Positions 1 to 7,412 of a stretch of 19,336 nt of DNA are shown here, in pieces. The first letter of the stretch is position 1. The number at the start of each line of letters is the position of its first letter. The notes under the pieces were generated by a model. It was given only the letters and a program-made list of their open reading frames with translations. It did no database searches and had not been told where the DNA came from. Position numbers and translations under genes: made by a program. This stretch comes from Kroppenstedtia sanguinis (lineage in GTDB: Bacteria; Bacillota; Bacilli; Thermoactinomycetales; DSM-45169): NCBI RefSeq assembly GCF_050433445.1, contig NZ_JBNPXF010000034.1:1-19336 (forward strand), given 5' to 3'.

Positions 1-95
1 TTGGAGCGGCCAGTTTTCACTTCCTTGCCGGATGGCAACGGTCGCGTGGGTGAACACGATCTCCCCACCTAAAATATGGCTAATCAACACGCCTG
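1..95 (-). repeat. End of MITE-like repeat element, truncated by the window edge
   Basis: The reverse complement of this stretch matches 10818-10913, with about five substitutions and one single-base gap over 96 positions. Its outer end reads CAGGCGTGTTGATTAGCC on the minus strand, which is also the left terminus of the element at 10818 and, in slightly shorter form, of the element at 15778. No reading frame is conserved. The copy is inverted relative to the other two, and its other end lies outside the window. Confidence 0.8.
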
Positions 96-137
96 TCATT
101 TTATATTAACTAACACGACTGCGATGATATATATATC

Positions 138-157
138 GTATCATTATATCGTGATAC
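138..157. promoter_or_regulatory. 20-bp palindrome, possible operator upstream of the glycosylase operon
   Basis: GTATCA and TGATAC are perfect inverted arms around an 8-base AT-rich spacer, in an AT-rich tract lying between the repeat end at 95 and the glycosylase start at 263. The spacing suits a dimeric helix-turn-helix regulator, but no regulator gene lies next to it. A weak extended -10 (TG, one base, GATAAT, 200-208) lies downstream and could drive the operon. Function is inference. Confidence 0.3.
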
Positions 158-262
158 AAACATGTTTTAAAGTGATCATAGAAGAAGGGCGTTCCCTTAT
201 GCGATAATGGTTCTATAGCCCAGTGGAATTCAACAGCAGTCCACGAGGGGAGGGGAACCGGA

Positions 263-826
263 ATGGATCTGGAATCAGTACACCAAAGATACGCCCGGTG
301 TAGCCGCTGTCCCCTTCATCAGGGGCGGACCCGGATCGTGTTGGGGGAGGGGAATCCCGCTTCTTTGCTGATGTTCGTCGGAGAAGGACCTGGGGCGGAT
401 GAAGACCGACAAGGGCGCCCTTTTGTCGGACGGGCGGGGCAGTTGTTGAGTCGGATGCTAGAAGCAGCGCAGATTCCGAGGGAGGAAATCTTTATTACTA
501 ATATCGTGAAATGCCGGCCACCTGGGAATCGCACTCCCCAGGAGGAGGAGATGGAGACCTGCATCACCATTCTGCGGGAGCAGTTCGTCGCGATCCGGCC
601 CAAACTGATTGTCACATTGGGATCGGCACCGACCCGTGCCCTGATCGACCCGGCGGCTCGGATCACCCGGGTGCGAGGGCGGTGGGTGGAACGGAAAGGG
701 GTTCGGATGATGCCCACCTTCCACCCGGCGTATCTGCTGCGGAATCCACAAGCAAAAAGGGAGGCCTGGATCGACTTCCAGGCTATCCGGGATGCTTACC
801 GGGAGGTGCGGGCTGCATCCCAGTAA
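263..826 (+). CDS. Uracil-DNA glycosylase, family 4 (Fe-S type)
   Basis: This 187-residue protein should remove uracil from DNA to start base-excision repair in the cytoplasm. The uracil-binding motif is at 40-48 (GEGPGADED), followed by GRPFVGRAGQLL. The C-terminal catalytic-loop motif is HPAYLLRNP, with His154. Four cysteines (13, 16, 84, 100) are placed as in family-4 enzymes, which hold a 4Fe-4S cluster, and the length is typical. A GGGGAGGGG ribosome binding site seven bases before the ATG supports the start. It is first in a same-strand unit with the ATPase, which begins 32 bp downstream, and RNase HI. Bacillus uses an unrelated family-1 Ung, so this may be an additional or replacement enzyme. 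The family is clear; in vivo substrate preference is inference. Confidence 0.93.
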   Translation: MDLESVHQRYARCSRCPLHQGRTRIVLGEGNPASLLMFVGEGPGADEDRQGRPFVGRAGQLLSRMLEAAQIPREEIFITNIVKCRPPGNRTPQEEEMETCITILREQFVAIRPKLIVTLGSAPTRALIDPAARITRVRGRWVERKGVRMMPTFHPAYLLRNPQAKREAWIDFQAIRDAYREVRAASQ

Positions 827-858
827 ATCGACGAGACCGAGTAGAAGGAGGAGTCAGA

Positions 859-2580
859 TTGAAACGGTTGCAACGGACCCTCTCCCATATCGATGGCAAG
901 GGATACAAAGCTTATAAGGAGATTCAGGGAGAGTACCGTTTTCCCCGGTTTACGCTTTGGATCGACTATGTACAGGGAGACCCCTTTGCGGCTCCCACCC
1001 GCATCCGGGTACGGATGCCACAAGATGAAGCAGGTTACCCGGAGGAGTGGTTCCGTCTTCCTCATCGCAAAATCGCCTTAGAGGACTGGGTGGCCAGAGT
1101 CTGGGCAGAGAAGGTGGGGCGTTACTCCTTCCGCGCCAAGGGGACAGGTAAGAGCGGTCTGATCGATGTGGATCGGCCGGGTCAGGAAATTTTACCCCGT
1201 ACCGCTGTGGTGGTCACCCAGGATACTGTGGAAGTGCGGGTGACGGTAGGCCTTCCTGCCCAAGGACGCCGGGTGCTGGGAAGAAAGGCGGAGGAGATGC
1301 TTTGCCAATACCTCCCCCACTTGGTGGAGGAAGCGATCCCGGTGGAGGCCATCGACAGGGACGGTGTGGAGGAACGGATGCGACTGGTAGACAACCAACA
1401 GGCGATCCGATCCTTCCTCAAGGAACAGGGTTGGCTCGCTTTTGTGGCCGACGGTGCAGTGTTGCCCCGGGAGAGCGGGGTGAGTGATCGTCCCTTGACA
1501 GGAAAAGAAGTGGTGAGATTTCGTGCTCCCGAATCGATGCGGGCCACAGTGGAGGTTCCCCACGGAACCCCAGTGCAAGGAATGGTCCTCCGGGATGGGA
1601 TCCATCTGATCGTAGGTGGGGGTTACCATGGAAAGAGCACGCTCCTGAATGCATTGGAACGGGGAGTCTACGATCATATCAGTGGGGATGGCCGGGAGTA
1701 TGTGATCACCGATGTGGATGCGATCAAGGTGCGGGCCGAAGACGGTCGCCGGGTGGAGAAGGTGAACATCTCCCCTTTTATCAACAATCTTCCCTTCGGT
1801 CGGGACACGCTCCAATTCTCCACAAAGGATGCCAGCGGGAGTACTTCTCAGGCGGCTAACATTGTGGAGAGCTTGGAAATGGGTATCTCCTGTCTCTTGA
1901 TCGACGAGGACACCAGCGCCACCAACTTTATGATCCGGGACGGCCGGATGCAAAAACTGGTGGCCAAGGAAAAAGAACCGATCACCCCGTTTATCGATAA
2001 GGTGCGTCAACTTTATGAAGAGAGAGGTATCTCCAGTGTCCTCGTCCTCGGCGGTTCCGGTGACTATTTTGATGTGGCGGATACGGTGATTCTCATGGAT
2101 GAATACCAACCCTTCGATGTCACTCGTCAGGCAAAGGAAGTAGCCGAAGCTCAAAGCAATGAGCGAGACCGGGAAGGGGGGGAGAGCTTTGGGGAAATCA
2201 CTCCCCGGATTCCCTTGGCCGCCAGCTTGGATCCAAGGAAAGGGAAGAAGGAGAAGGCGGATGCCAAGGGGCTGCAATCGATTCAGTTTGGCACTGCGTA
2301 TCTGGACCTCTCCGGAGTAGAGCAATTGGTCGATATCAGTCAGACGCGGGCGATTGCGGAGATTTTACGTCTGTTGGGCAAGCGGGCGGATGGCTCCAAA
2401 ACTCTGCGGGAGTTGATCGAAGAGATCTCTCAAGAGATGGAAGAGAAGGGCTTGGACTTCCTGTCTCCTTTCCGCGGACAGCATCCCGGAGACTTGGCTC
2501 TCCCCCGAAAACACGAGGTGGCAGCGGCTGTCAATCGGTTACGGACATTCAGGGTCAAATCAGGAGGGGGATCGAGATGA
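859..2580 (+). CDS. ABC-class P-loop ATPase of unknown function (PF09818 type)
   Basis: This 573-residue soluble protein has no membrane segments. Residues 253-261 are a Walker A with the family-specific form GGGYHGKST. An ASGSTSQAANI segment, resembling an ABC signature, and a Walker B (CLLIDEDTSATNF, Asp349-Glu350-Asp351) follow at about 330-357. This matches the bacterial 'ABC-ATPase' family, whose cellular role is not established. The start is taken as TTG at 859 because AAGGAGGAG lies five bases upstream and the resulting length fits the family; the frame stays open further upstream, but only as a shadow of the glycosylase gene. The stop overlaps the rnhA start by four bases, implying translational coupling. 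The company of a DNA glycosylase and RNase HI suggests a nucleic-acid role, but this is inference. Confidence 0.88.
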   Translation: MKRLQRTLSHIDGKGYKAYKEIQGEYRFPRFTLWIDYVQGDPFAAPTRIRVRMPQDEAGYPEEWFRLPHRKIALEDWVARVWAEKVGRYSFRAKGTGKSGLIDVDRPGQEILPRTAVVVTQDTVEVRVTVGLPAQGRRVLGRKAEEMLCQYLPHLVEEAIPVEAIDRDGVEERMRLVDNQQAIRSFLKEQGWLAFVADGAVLPRESGVSDRPLTGKEVVRFRAPESMRATVEVPHGTPVQGMVLRDGIHLIVGGGYHGKSTLLNALERGVYDHISGDGREYVITDVDAIKVRAEDGRRVEKVNISPFINNLPFGRDTLQFSTKDASGSTSQAANIVESLEMGISCLLIDEDTSATNFMIRDGRMQKLVAKEKEPITPFIDKVRQLYEERGISSVLVLGGSGDYFDVADTVILMDEYQPFDVTRQAKEVAEAQSNERDREGGESFGEITPRIPLAASLDPRKGKKEKADAKGLQSIQFGTAYLDLSGVEQLVDISQTRAIAEILRLLGKRADGSKTLRELIEEISQEMEEKGLDFLSPFRGQHPGDLALPRKHEVAAAVNRLRTFRVKSGGGSR

Positions 2581-3011
2581 AAGAAGTGACGATCTACACA
2601 GACGGCGCTTGCTCCGGTAATCCCGGCCCCGGGGGGTGGGGGGCGGTATTGATCCACGGCGAACAGTGCAAGGAGATCACCGGGGGCAGCCGTCAAACCA
2701 CGAACAATCGGATGGAGTTGACTGCGGCCCTCGAAGCGCTCAAGAATTTAAAACAGCCCTGTCAGGTGAAAATTTGCGCAGACAGCGCCTACCTGGTCAA
2801 CTGTTTTAAACAGAAGTGGTATATCAACTGGGAGAGACGGGGCTGGGTCAACAGTCGCAACGAACCCGTGGAAAACAAGGACTTGTGGCAGGAGTTGCTC
2901 CGTGAAGTGCGAAAACACGAAGTAGAGTTTGTCAAGGTGAAAGGACATAGTGATGTAGAGCTGAACAACCGCTGTGATGAACTGGCCCGGAAGGCCATCC
3001 CCAAGGGTTGA
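2577..3011 (+). CDS. rnhA: Ribonuclease HI
   Basis: This 144-residue enzyme should cut the RNA strand of RNA-DNA hybrids, for example primers and R-loops. All catalytic residues of the E. coli type are visible: Asp9 (YTDGACSGNPGPGGWG), Glu47 (NNRMELTAA), Asp69 (ICADSAYLVN), His124 (VKGHSD) and Asp134 (NNRCDELA). The basic handle region is present as WERRGWVNSRN, around residues 85-94. Its ATG overlaps the stop of the preceding ATPase gene (ATGA), and GGAGGGGG lies just upstream. No clear terminator follows, so readthrough into queG is possible. B. subtilis relies on RNases HII and HIII, so a complete HI enzyme is worth noting here. Confidence 0.96.
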   Translation: MKEVTIYTDGACSGNPGPGGWGAVLIHGEQCKEITGGSRQTTNNRMELTAALEALKNLKQPCQVKICADSAYLVNCFKQKWYINWERRGWVNSRNEPVENKDLWQELLREVRKHEVEFVKVKGHSDVELNNRCDELARKAIPKG

Positions 3012-3101
3012 ACCGGAGAAAATGGGGCATGGATCACTTGTATATTCTATAAAATGACAATAACTATCCGGTGCGAAGATGGGGCAGTGGTTGAATCACC
3101 G

Positions 3102-3110
3102 TGGTATCAT
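3102..3110 (+). promoter_or_regulatory. Possible extended -10 promoter for queG-ogt
   Basis: TGGTATCAT has the TGn extension and five of six -10 bases, about 30 bp before the queG ATG. No good -35 lies 16-18 bp upstream, so it would depend on the extended -10. Transcription may also read through from rnhA. Confidence 0.3.
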
Positions 3111-3139
3111 AAGAATATGTGGAGGAAGGGGGTGGCGGC

Positions 3140-4306
3140 ATGGACCCTGAACAGATCAAGGAAGAACTGAAGAAAGAGGCGAAGCGACTTCATATCGATA
3201 AAATCGGTTTTGCCTCCGCGGAACCCTTCGCCGAACTGAAGGAACGGTTGATTCGACATCGTCAAGCAGGGTATGAGTCGGGTTTTGAAGAGCCGGATCT
3301 GGAGAAACGGACCGATCCTCGCAAAAGCTTACCTGAAGCTAAGTCCATCATCGCCATCGCCCTCGCTTATCCCACCCGGATGAAACATCCACCGAAGTCT
3401 CGCGCCGGAGCTATGAGAGGAGGATTTTGCCGGGCTTCCTGGGGAGAAGATTACCACCGGGTGTTGAAAGACAAATTGGAAGGACTCCAAGCGAAGTTGT
3501 CGGATTTGGTTCCGGGTGCCGATGCCAAGGTGATGGTCGATACAGGAGCGCTCTCTGACCGGGCGGTGGCGGAGCGGGCCGGCATTGGATGGAGTGGGAA
3601 GAACACATTTCTCATCACTCCCGAATTTGGCTCCTGGGTCTATCTGGGGGAGATGATCACCGATGTCCAGCTTCCACCGGATCAGCCGATCACCGAAGCT
3701 TGTGGAGATTGTACGGCCTGTCTGGATGCCTGTCCCACCGGCGCACTGTCGGAACCGGGGCGGCTCAACTCCCAGGCTTGTCTTTCCTATCTCACCCAGA
3801 CGAAAGGTTTTTTATCGGAAGAATATCGTAGCTTATTGGGAGGTTCCCTGTACGGTTATGAAACTTGCCAGCTGGTTTGCCCCTATAACCGGGGGAAGAA
3901 CTTTACCCACCATCCGGAATTCACTCCCGAACCGGACCGAGTGAAGCCGTTGTTAAAGCCCCTGTTGCATATGAGTAACCGGGAATTTCGGGAGCGATTC
4001 GGCTCGATGGCGGGTTCCTGGAGGGGTAAAAAACCAATCCAACGAAATGCGATCATCGCCCTGGGGAGATACCGTGATCAGACGGCCGTCCCGGACCTGA
4101 TCCATCTGTTGGAAACCGACACGCGTCCTGTCATCCGCGGGACGGCGGCTTGGGCACTGGGCCGGATCGGCGGTGCAGAGGCTGAAATGGCGCTTTGCCA
4201 GAGCAGAGATCGGGAGAAGGATGAGGAAGTGTTGCAGGAAATCACCAGTGCCTTGCAAGCATGTCACTCGGAAGAAAAGGTGGAACATAGGTACAGGGAG
4301 GCATAG
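3140..4306 (+). CDS. queG: Epoxyqueuosine reductase
   Basis: This 388-residue protein catalyses the last step of queuosine synthesis, reducing epoxyqueuosine to queuosine in tRNA with cobalamin and two 4Fe-4S clusters. The N-terminal cobalamin-binding domain carries VDTGALSDR, with Asp134 in the position of the proposed proton donor, and GIGWSGKNT. The ferredoxin-like part has Cys188, 191, 194 and 198 (CGDCTACLDACP), Cys214, and Cys243 and 247 (CQLVCP). HEAT-like helices (AIIALGRYRDQTAVPDL, then AAWALGRIGG) form the C-terminus. Length matches the family. A GTG at 3119 is in frame, but the ATG at 3140 is preferred because a long purine tract (3121-3131) precedes it. The ogt gene begins three bases after the stop. 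Confidence 0.96.
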   Translation: MDPEQIKEELKKEAKRLHIDKIGFASAEPFAELKERLIRHRQAGYESGFEEPDLEKRTDPRKSLPEAKSIIAIALAYPTRMKHPPKSRAGAMRGGFCRASWGEDYHRVLKDKLEGLQAKLSDLVPGADAKVMVDTGALSDRAVAERAGIGWSGKNTFLITPEFGSWVYLGEMITDVQLPPDQPITEACGDCTACLDACPTGALSEPGRLNSQACLSYLTQTKGFLSEEYRSLLGGSLYGYETCQLVCPYNRGKNFTHHPEFTPEPDRVKPLLKPLLHMSNREFRERFGSMAGSWRGKKPIQRNAIIALGRYRDQTAVPDLIHLLETDTRPVIRGTAAWALGRIGGAEAEMALCQSRDREKDEEVLQEITSALQACHSEEKVEHRYREA

Positions 4307-4309
4307 GCT

Positions 4310-4849
4310 ATGGTCGCAGGTTCTCGTGTACTCAGCTGGAGTGAAATGGACAGTCCTGTCGGTCCGATCACCCTGGCCTTGTCTAGCAAGGGGGTCTGCC
4401 ACCTCAATTACATGAGTGGAGAAAAGGCGATTTTTTCCCTGGAACGCTGGGCCAAGGAATGGTTTGGATCGGTCCGACTAGAACGGAATGATAGGGAGCC
4501 GGCTGAGGTGATCCAGCAACTGAATGAATATTTTGCCGGGAAGCGCCAACAATTTGATCTTCCTATCGATCTGTACGGAACGGCATTTCAGAAATTGGTG
4601 TGGCAACAGCTATTGATGATTCCATACGGAGAAGTCCGCTCCTATAAGGATGTGGCCCAAGCGATGGGTGCTCCCAAAGCGGTTCGTGCCGTGGGCGGTG
4701 CCAATAACCGAAATCCCGTCTCCATTTTGGTACCTTGTCATCGGGTGATCGGCTCCAATGGCTCCTTAGTGGGGTATGGAGGCGGTTTGAAGATCAAAGA
4801 GTATTTGTTGCGTCTAGAAGGGGCTTTGCCTTCTCAAGCTCAGACGTAG
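4310..4849 (+). CDS. ogt: Methylated-DNA--protein-cysteine S-methyltransferase
   Basis: This 179-residue suicide repair protein moves the methyl group of O6-methylguanine (or O4-methylthymine) in DNA to its own cysteine. The C-terminal domain contains the active-site motif PCHRV with Cys143, preceded by a DNA-binding helix region (AQAMGAPKAVRAVGGANNRNP) and followed by GSNGSLVGYGGGLKIKEYLL. An N-terminal ribonuclease-like domain begins at MDSPVGPITLA. AGGGAGG eight bases before the ATG supports the start. It lies three bases after queG and is followed by a strong terminator, so the pair is probably one transcript. No Ada-type regulatory domain is present. Confidence 0.95.
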   Translation: MVAGSRVLSWSEMDSPVGPITLALSSKGVCHLNYMSGEKAIFSLERWAKEWFGSVRLERNDREPAEVIQQLNEYFAGKRQQFDLPIDLYGTAFQKLVWQQLLMIPYGEVRSYKDVAQAMGAPKAVRAVGGANNRNPVSILVPCHRVIGSNGSLVGYGGGLKIKEYLLRLEGALPSQAQT

Positions 4850-4888
4850 CAACGCGCGTTATGCACTCTTTCATCTGTTATTCGGCTG

Positions 4889-4911
4889 ACAGGCGGTTAC
4901 CGCCTGTTTTT
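4889..4911 (+). terminator. Rho-independent terminator after ogt
   Basis: ACAGGCGG and CCGCCTGT form an eight-base-pair perfect stem around TTA, followed directly by a T run. It lies 40 bases after the ogt stop and separates the operon from the haemoglobin gene. Confidence 0.9.
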
Positions 4912-5039
4912 GTCGATTTGGTGATCTTTTTAGAGTGATGTTGCCGTCAGCGATGTTTTCTCTTAGTCTAAAAGAACTCTTATTTATTCATCCTAATCCA
5001 ATTCATTTGAACAGAGACACACTTTTGGGGGGAATCATC

Positions 5040-5408
5040 TTGGCTGATTCAGAAGTCTTTTACTTGCTTGGTGCTGATGAAGGGGTTAAGGCCATACTTC
5101 ATGATTTTTATGACCGGATGTTTGCCGATGAAGACCTCGCTCCTTATTTTGAAGGAGTCGACCAAGAACAGTTGCGGGACCGGCATATACGCTACTTCAT
5201 CAATTATATGTTAGGACGCAACGCTCAGGAATATCGGGAACCGATCCTGCGGAAAAGTCATAAGGGATTGGGGCTCACCTTTGAACATTACGAACGGGCG
5301 ATTATGCATATGAATGCCGCTATGCGTAAAAACAAGGTTTCCTTGGATGCAAGGGTTTATGTGGAAACCTATTTCCGTGCTTCCAAGCCACACATTATCG
5401 AAAAATAG
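5040..5408 (+). CDS. Truncated haemoglobin, group I-like
   Basis: This 122-residue haem protein is likely to bind oxygen or nitric oxide in the cytoplasm. The globin fold shows DFYDRMFADEDLAPYF (Tyr24 in the probable B10 position), then a helix with RDRHIRYFINYMLG. SHKGLGLTFEHYERAI has His74 as the probable proximal ligand, and a terminal helix follows. TTG at 5040 is chosen as the start because TTGGGGGGAA lies just upstream and the length fits group I. ATGs at 4935 and 4938 are in frame, but they would add 34-35 residues unlike any globin and lack a good ribosome binding site. The loop after the E helix reads LGRN rather than the usual LGGP. Terminators on both sides make it a single-gene unit. 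Confidence 0.88.
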   Translation: MADSEVFYLLGADEGVKAILHDFYDRMFADEDLAPYFEGVDQEQLRDRHIRYFINYMLGRNAQEYREPILRKSHKGLGLTFEHYERAIMHMNAAMRKNKVSLDARVYVETYFRASKPHIIEK

Positions 5409-5469
5409 TTGATCCTCACAGATTCATTGGCCGGTGCAAAAATGCCCGGCAATTATTTATGTACTGGGG

Positions 5470-5519
5470 AAAAAACGTTCTCGCCGTGGTATAATCGTTT
5501 CCGAGGCGGACGTTTTTTT
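5470..5519 (+). terminator. Terminator after the haemoglobin gene, with promoter in its loop
   Basis: AAAAAACGT (5470-5478) pairs with ACGTTTTTT (5510-5518), and CGCC pairs with GGCG inside, with small bulges. The stem ends in a seven-T run, and the roughly 20-base loop contains TGGTATAAT. A weaker hairpin (GCCGG/CCGGC, 5430-5450) lies between it and the haemoglobin stop. Confidence 0.7.
5487..5495 (+). promoter_or_regulatory. Perfect extended -10 within the terminator loop
   Basis: TGGTATAAT matches the sigma-A extended -10 exactly, but no TTGACA-like -35 is seen 16-18 bases upstream. It would initiate near 5502, inside the downstream arm of the hairpin, and feed the ABC transporter operon at 5616. 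Confidence 0.4.
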
Positions 5520-5578
5520 CTCTGTTTTACGCAATTTTCCCACCCTTGAGACGATAGTTATTCCGGATTTACTCTGGA

Positions 5579-5584
5579 TATAAT
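5579..5584 (+). promoter_or_regulatory. Candidate -10 box close to the ABC exporter operon
   Basis: A perfect TATAAT lies 31 bases before the ATG at 5616. The hexamer 17 bases upstream (AGTTAT) is a poor -35; a better TTGAGA at 5546 is too far away (27-base spacer). It competes with the -10 at 5490. Confidence 0.35.
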
Positions 5585-5615
5585 GATATGTTTTACGGAA
5601 GAGAGAAGGTGTCTG

Positions 5616-7412
5616 ATGCGAATCTTTCAGGATTTATGGTGGTTCTTTAAACAAGAGAAAAAGAGTTACATCATAGGTATTTTGCTGCTACTAGCTTGTG
5701 CGGTCTTGGAACTCTTCCCTCCTTATGTGGTGCGTCTGGTGGTGGACATGATCGAGGGTGGGAAGTTGGAGGCGTCCTTTCTGCTGAAGTGGATCTCTTT
5801 ACTGGCAGTTGCAGGGGTATCCATGTATGTGATCCGTTATGCCTGGCGTATTCTCCTGTTCGGGGCTTCTCATCGTTTGGAAAGGCAGTTGCGAGGGGAA
5901 TTGTACGCTCATTTTTCCCGGATGTCTCCGAGCTTTTTCAACCGTCGGCGGACCGGTGACCTGATGGCCCATGCCACCAATGATGTGCGGGCGGTGGAGG
6001 TGACCGCGGGGGATGGCGTGTTGACCCTCGTCGATTCTTTGGTCTTAGGCGGGTTGGTGGTTCTGTCCATGGGTACCTTTATTAGCTGGAAGCTGACGCT
6101 GATTGCTTTGTTGCCCATGCCTTTCATGGCTTTGGCGGTCAGTTACTTCGGTCGTCTAGTCCATGAGCGTTTTTTGAAAGCCCAGGCCGCTTTCTCAGAT
6201 ATCAATGACAAGGTTCAAGAGAATATCTCCGGCGTTCGGGTGGTGAAGGCCTTTGGACTGGAAGAGAAGGAGAAGGAATCTTTTCAGCAGATTTCACAGA
6301 ATGCGGTGGATAAAAATATCGCCGTCGCCCGGATCGATGCCCTGTTTGATCCCACCATCACCATGATCATCGGTGTTTCTTATTTTTTGGCGGTGGCTTT
6401 TGGCGCGGTTTTTGTAGTGAATGGGGAGATCTCGATCGGGCAGTTGACCCAGTTTACCATGTACTTGGGACAATTGACCTGGCCGATGCTGGCCTTCGGC
6501 TTTCTCACCAATATTATTCAACGGGGAAGGGCTTCCTACGATCGGATCCGCACCCTATTGCAGGAGCCAGCGGAGATCGTGGACAAAGAAGGGGCGGTGA
6601 CAGAGCCGGCTTCCGGCGACCTTGTTATCCATCTGTCCGGTTTCACTTACCCGGAGGCGGAACAAACTGCTTTGGAGCAGATGGAGGTGAAAGTCCCCTC
6701 GGGAGCCACCCTCGGGGTGGTGGGGAAGACAGGGAGCGGCAAAACCACTCTGTTCCGATTATTGCTTCGGGAATTTGAGGCGGAGAAACGTTCGATTTTT
6801 ATTGGTGGGGTGCCCTTGGAAGATTACACCCTATCCGCTCTTCGGGAGGGGATCGGGTATGTTCCGCAAGATCACTTCCTCTTCTCTGCCACCATTCGGG
6901 AAAATATCGCTTTTGGGAAACCGGATGCTTCTACAGAAGAGGTGGAGCAGGCCGCCCGCCTCGCAGGGATTCATGAGGATATTCTCCAGTTTGAATTCGG
7001 ATATGATACGGTGGTCGGGGAGCGGGGGGTCACCTTGTCCGGGGGACAAAAACAGCGGATTTCCATTGCCAGGGCTTTGCTCCTCCATCCGGAGATTCTG
7101 ATCCTGGATGACTCCCTCTCAGCCGTCGATGCCAAAACCGAAGGGATGATTCTGGAGTCCCTGCGAGATAAGCGGAGAGGAAAGACCACCTTGATTGCGG
7201 CCCACCGCTTGTCGGCGATTGAACACGCTGATGAGATTCTTGTGCTGGAAGAGGGTCAGCTGATGGAACGAGGAACTCACCGGGAGTTGCTGGAGAAGGA
7301 CGGGTGGTATGCCTGGATGCACAATCAGCAACAACTGGAGTCCCTGATTGAGAAAGGAGGTGGGATCCATGGTGATGCGGCGACTGCTCGGGTATCTCCG
7401 ACCTCATCGTAA
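5616..7412 (+). CDS. ABC multidrug exporter half-transporter, BmrC/YheI-like (degenerate-site subunit)
   Basis: This 598-residue subunit has a six-helix type IV transmembrane domain (about 1-310) fused to a nucleotide-binding domain. Conserved text such as FLISWKL-type loops, NRRRTGDLMAHATND and the NBD closely resembles B. subtilis YheI (BmrC). Walker A is at 370-378 (GKTGSGKTT), the Q-loop is VPQDHFLF, and the signature LSGGQ is at 474-478. Walker B is ILILDD, with Asp499 replacing the catalytic glutamate. Such a subunit contributes the degenerate site of a heterodimeric exporter. ATG 5616 is chosen for AGAAGGTG five bases upstream; an upstream in-frame ATG at 5589 has none. The partner gene overlaps its end by 44 bases. 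Multidrug substrates are presumed from the family. Confidence 0.93.
   Translation: MRIFQDLWWFFKQEKKSYIIGILLLLACAVLELFPPYVVRLVVDMIEGGKLEASFLLKWISLLAVAGVSMYVIRYAWRILLFGASHRLERQLRGELYAHFSRMSPSFFNRRRTGDLMAHATNDVRAVEVTAGDGVLTLVDSLVLGGLVVLSMGTFISWKLTLIALLPMPFMALAVSYFGRLVHERFLKAQAAFSDINDKVQENISGVRVVKAFGLEEKEKESFQQISQNAVDKNIAVARIDALFDPTITMIIGVSYFLAVAFGAVFVVNGEISIGQLTQFTMYLGQLTWPMLAFGFLTNIIQRGRASYDRIRTLLQEPAEIVDKEGAVTEPASGDLVIHLSGFTYPEAEQTALEQMEVKVPSGATLGVVGKTGSGKTTLFRLLLREFEAEKRSIFIGGVPLEDYTLSALREGIGYVPQDHFLFSATIRENIAFGKPDASTEEVEQAARLAGIHEDILQFEFGYDTVVGERGVTLSGGQKQRISIARALLLHPEILILDDSLSAVDAKTEGMILESLRDKRRGKTTLIAAHRLSAIEHADEILVLEEGQLMERGTHRELLEKDGWYAWMHNQQQLESLIEKGGGIHGDAATARVSPTSS

Noticed and set aside
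511..858. Upstream extension of the ATPase frame to an ATG at 511
   Set aside because: It overlaps the glycosylase gene out of frame, and the TTG at 859 has a strong ribosome binding site and gives the family length.
1192..2325. 377-codon minus-strand frame inside the ATPase gene
   Set aside because: Shadow frame of a well-supported gene; it shows no motifs and no ribosome binding site.
4935..5039. N-terminal extension of the haemoglobin to ATG 4935
   Set aside because: The added residues do not resemble a globin and lack a ribosome binding site; TTG 5040 has a GGGGGG tract and the right length.
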